DNA of 64,000 bases from Bacteroidales bacterium UBA2287 (GTDB lineage Bacteria > Bacteroidota > Bacteroidia > Bacteroidales > Tenuifilaceae): NCBI GenBank assembly GCA_002345675.1, contig DDWL01000057.1, positions 1 through 64,000 of the forward strand. Direction: 5' to 3'. Below are positions 62,661-64,000 of this stretch, piece by piece. The first letter of the stretch is position 1. Every line of letters starts with the position of its first letter. The notes below the pieces were generated by a model that was not told where the DNA came from, searched no databases, and saw only the letters and a list, made by a program, of their open reading frames with translations. A program made the translations under genes and the position numbers.

Positions 62661-64000
62661 ATGGATAAGCTTCAGCAAAAAATTAGCGAACTAGAGAAAG
62701 AGAACGAAAGGCTTAAGTCGTTGCTAACCATTAGTTCGAATGGAGACAATAAAAATCGGAATAACTTTGAGGGGTTTTTCAATTTAGCAATCGACTTACT
62801 TTGCATTGCCGACATACACGGAAACTTTATTAAGGTTAACAAATCGTGGGAAAATGTACTTGGTTACTCGCTCGAGTACCTCGAAAGCCATAAGTTTTTC
62901 GACTTTGTTCACCCCGACGATTTGCCCAGCACCCTTTTACAACTGGAAAATTTAGCCAAACAGGAGCAAGTTGTAAATTTTGTAAACCGTTATAGGTGCA
63001 AAAATGGTACTTGGCGATATATTGAGTGGCGTTCGCTGCCCCTTGGTGATCTCATATATGCTGCGGCTCGCGACATAACAAAGCGAATAAACGACGAAAT
63101 ACGCTTAAAACAGCAAAACGACGATTACTTAGAGTTAACCGAAAAACTAAGTGAAACCAATACCGAACTTGGCTTTGCAAAACTGCTGGCCGAGGAGCGA
63201 GAGCGTAACTACAAGGAGATTTTTAATTCCACAAGCGATGCCATTTTTGTACATAATGCAAAAACAGGAAATATTATCGACGTAAGCACCACCATGCTTA
63301 AAATGTATGGTTTTTCCGAAAAATCTCAAATTATTGGAGGCAATATTTCTCAAATTAGCGCGGTTAAGCAGGGCTACACACTTAGTAAAGCTAACGAATT
63401 AATTCGAAAGGCTATTAGCGATGAAAATAACACCTTTGAATGGCTAGCTAAAAAGAGCAATGGCGAATGCTTTTGGGTTGAGGTTTCGCTCCGAAGCACT
63501 CAAATAAATAACCAAAGTATTGTTTTAGCTAGCGTTAGGGATATTAGCAAACGTAAGGAAGCAGAGGAAAATTTTCGACTGTCGCACGAAACGTACAAAG
63601 GTATTCTCGACAGCCTTAACGAGGCCGTTTATATACTTGACAATCAAGATTGTTTTGTTGAGGTTAATAAAACGGCCGAAGGATTTTACGGGTATCCTCG
63701 CGATTACTTTATAGGAAAAACTCCTGAATTTTTATCGGCACCAAATAGGAATAACTTCGACGAAGTTGTAAAAACGTTAAAAGAAGCATTTAATGGCAAC
63801 CCCGGTATTTTTGAGTTTTGGGGTATTAAAAAAAACGGAGATGTATTTCCCAAAGAGGTTAGCGTTTCGCCTGGTGTCTTTTTTGGAAAAAAATCGGTTA
63901 TTGCTGTTGCTCGCGACATTAGCGAACGCAAAGAATCGGAATTCGATTTAAAAAGAAAAAACGAACAAATAGAGACTCAAAATATAGATTACAAAAAACT
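62661..64000 (+). CDS. multi-PAS sensor protein (partial, cut by window end)
   Basis: Open from ATG 62661 to the last base, 446 codons with no stop. A short coiled coil (~1-25) leads into three PAS units: ~33-145 (FNLAIDLLCIADIHGNFIKVN ... AARDITKR), ~180-300 (IFNSTSDAIFVHNAKTGN ... SVRDISKRKEAEE) and ~308-430 (ILDSLNEAVYILDNQDCF ... VARDISERKESE), each with its PAC tail. No membrane segment is seen. The missing C-terminus is most likely a histidine kinase, but a SpoIIE or GGDEF output is possible. Upstream 62391-62660 has no strong promoter match. Confidence 0.85.
   Translation, partial: MDKLQQKISELEKENERLKSLLTISSNGDNKNRNNFEGFFNLAIDLLCIADIHGNFIKVNKSWENVLGYSLEYLESHKFFDFVHPDDLPSTLLQLENLAKQEQVVNFVNRYRCKNGTWRYIEWRSLPLGDLIYAAARDITKRINDEIRLKQQNDDYLELTEKLSETNTELGFAKLLAEERERNYKEIFNSTSDAIFVHNAKTGNIIDVSTTMLKMYGFSEKSQIIGGNISQISAVKQGYTLSKANELIRKAISDENNTFEWLAKKSNGECFWVEVSLRSTQINNQSIVLASVRDISKRKEAEENFRLSHETYKGILDSLNEAVYILDNQDCFVEVNKTAEGFYGYPRDYFIGKTPEFLSAPNRNNFDEVVKTLKEAFNGNPGIFEFWGIKKNGDVFPKEVSVSPGVFFGKKSVIAVARDISERKESEFDLKRKNEQIETQNIDYKK

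Noticed and set aside
1..64000. tRNA, rRNA or CRISPR loci in the intergenic regions
   Set aside because: No cloverleaf with a T-loop signature, no rRNA-like stretch and no regularly spaced repeats were found when reading the gaps by eye.

Overview
The window reads as chromosomal DNA of a Bacteroidota (Bacteroidetes) bacterium. AT-rich genes carry repeated TAnnTTTG promoter boxes 15-35 nt before start codons and few visible Shine-Dalgarno sites. One secreted carboxypeptidase ends in what looks like a type IX secretion (T9SS) sorting domain. Other family-typical traits are SpoIIE-type phosphatases with TPRs, a long ATP synthase a-subunit with its own signal peptide, DUF4254, bactofilin and many lipoproteins. 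I see no rRNA, tRNA, CRISPR array, transposase of a classical IS family, or prophage.

Layout. 289-9360 (minus) holds two tandem copies of a three-gene cassette: a secreted caspase-fold protease, a secreted possible outer-membrane protein, and a Kelch-repeat lipoprotein. 9633-14276 has an ABC-F ATPase, a hairpin-rich spacer, a U32 peptidase-family protein and an RluF-like pseudouridine synthase. 14369-17266 has DUF4254, a family 9 glycosyltransferase, a small ferredoxin and a tandem UspA. 17382-21809 has two envelope proteins, an UpxY/NusG-like antiterminator, rpiB and hemW. 22170-24779 looks like an accessory patch: an Rpn-type PD-(D/E)XK protein, an NTF2-like protein and a PD40 lipoprotein. 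24855-28703 is a compact operon of lysine 2,3-aminomutase, two ATP-grasp ligases and a GNAT acetyltransferase, which suggests a beta-lysine-derived small molecule. 29235-30956 is a Na/Pi cotransporter.

30959-36781 is an ATP synthase operon (bactofilin, AtpI-like, a, c, b, delta, alpha, gamma) without beta and epsilon. It is followed by rhomboid, propeller and two TPR-SpoIIE phosphatase genes. 43437-47264 has an AsmA-like protein and a histidine kinase; 47287-50208 is an M14 carboxypeptidase with a T9SS tail. 50443-52153 is a lipoprotein/beta-barrel pair with a clear promoter and terminator. 52208-53148 is noncoding and contains a strongly structured inverted-repeat element. 53149-58385 is an RND exporter, prenyl synthase, YitT and RsgA run. 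The rest is a cNMP-binding histidine kinase, DusB, an EamA transporter, a lumazine-binding-like protein and a PAS sensor protein cut by the window end.

The best candidates for an undescribed system are the duplicated caspase cassette (289-9360), the KamA/ATP-grasp/GNAT operon (24855-28703) and the structured noncoding element (52556-52712). All functional calls come from reading motifs by eye; no database search was run.
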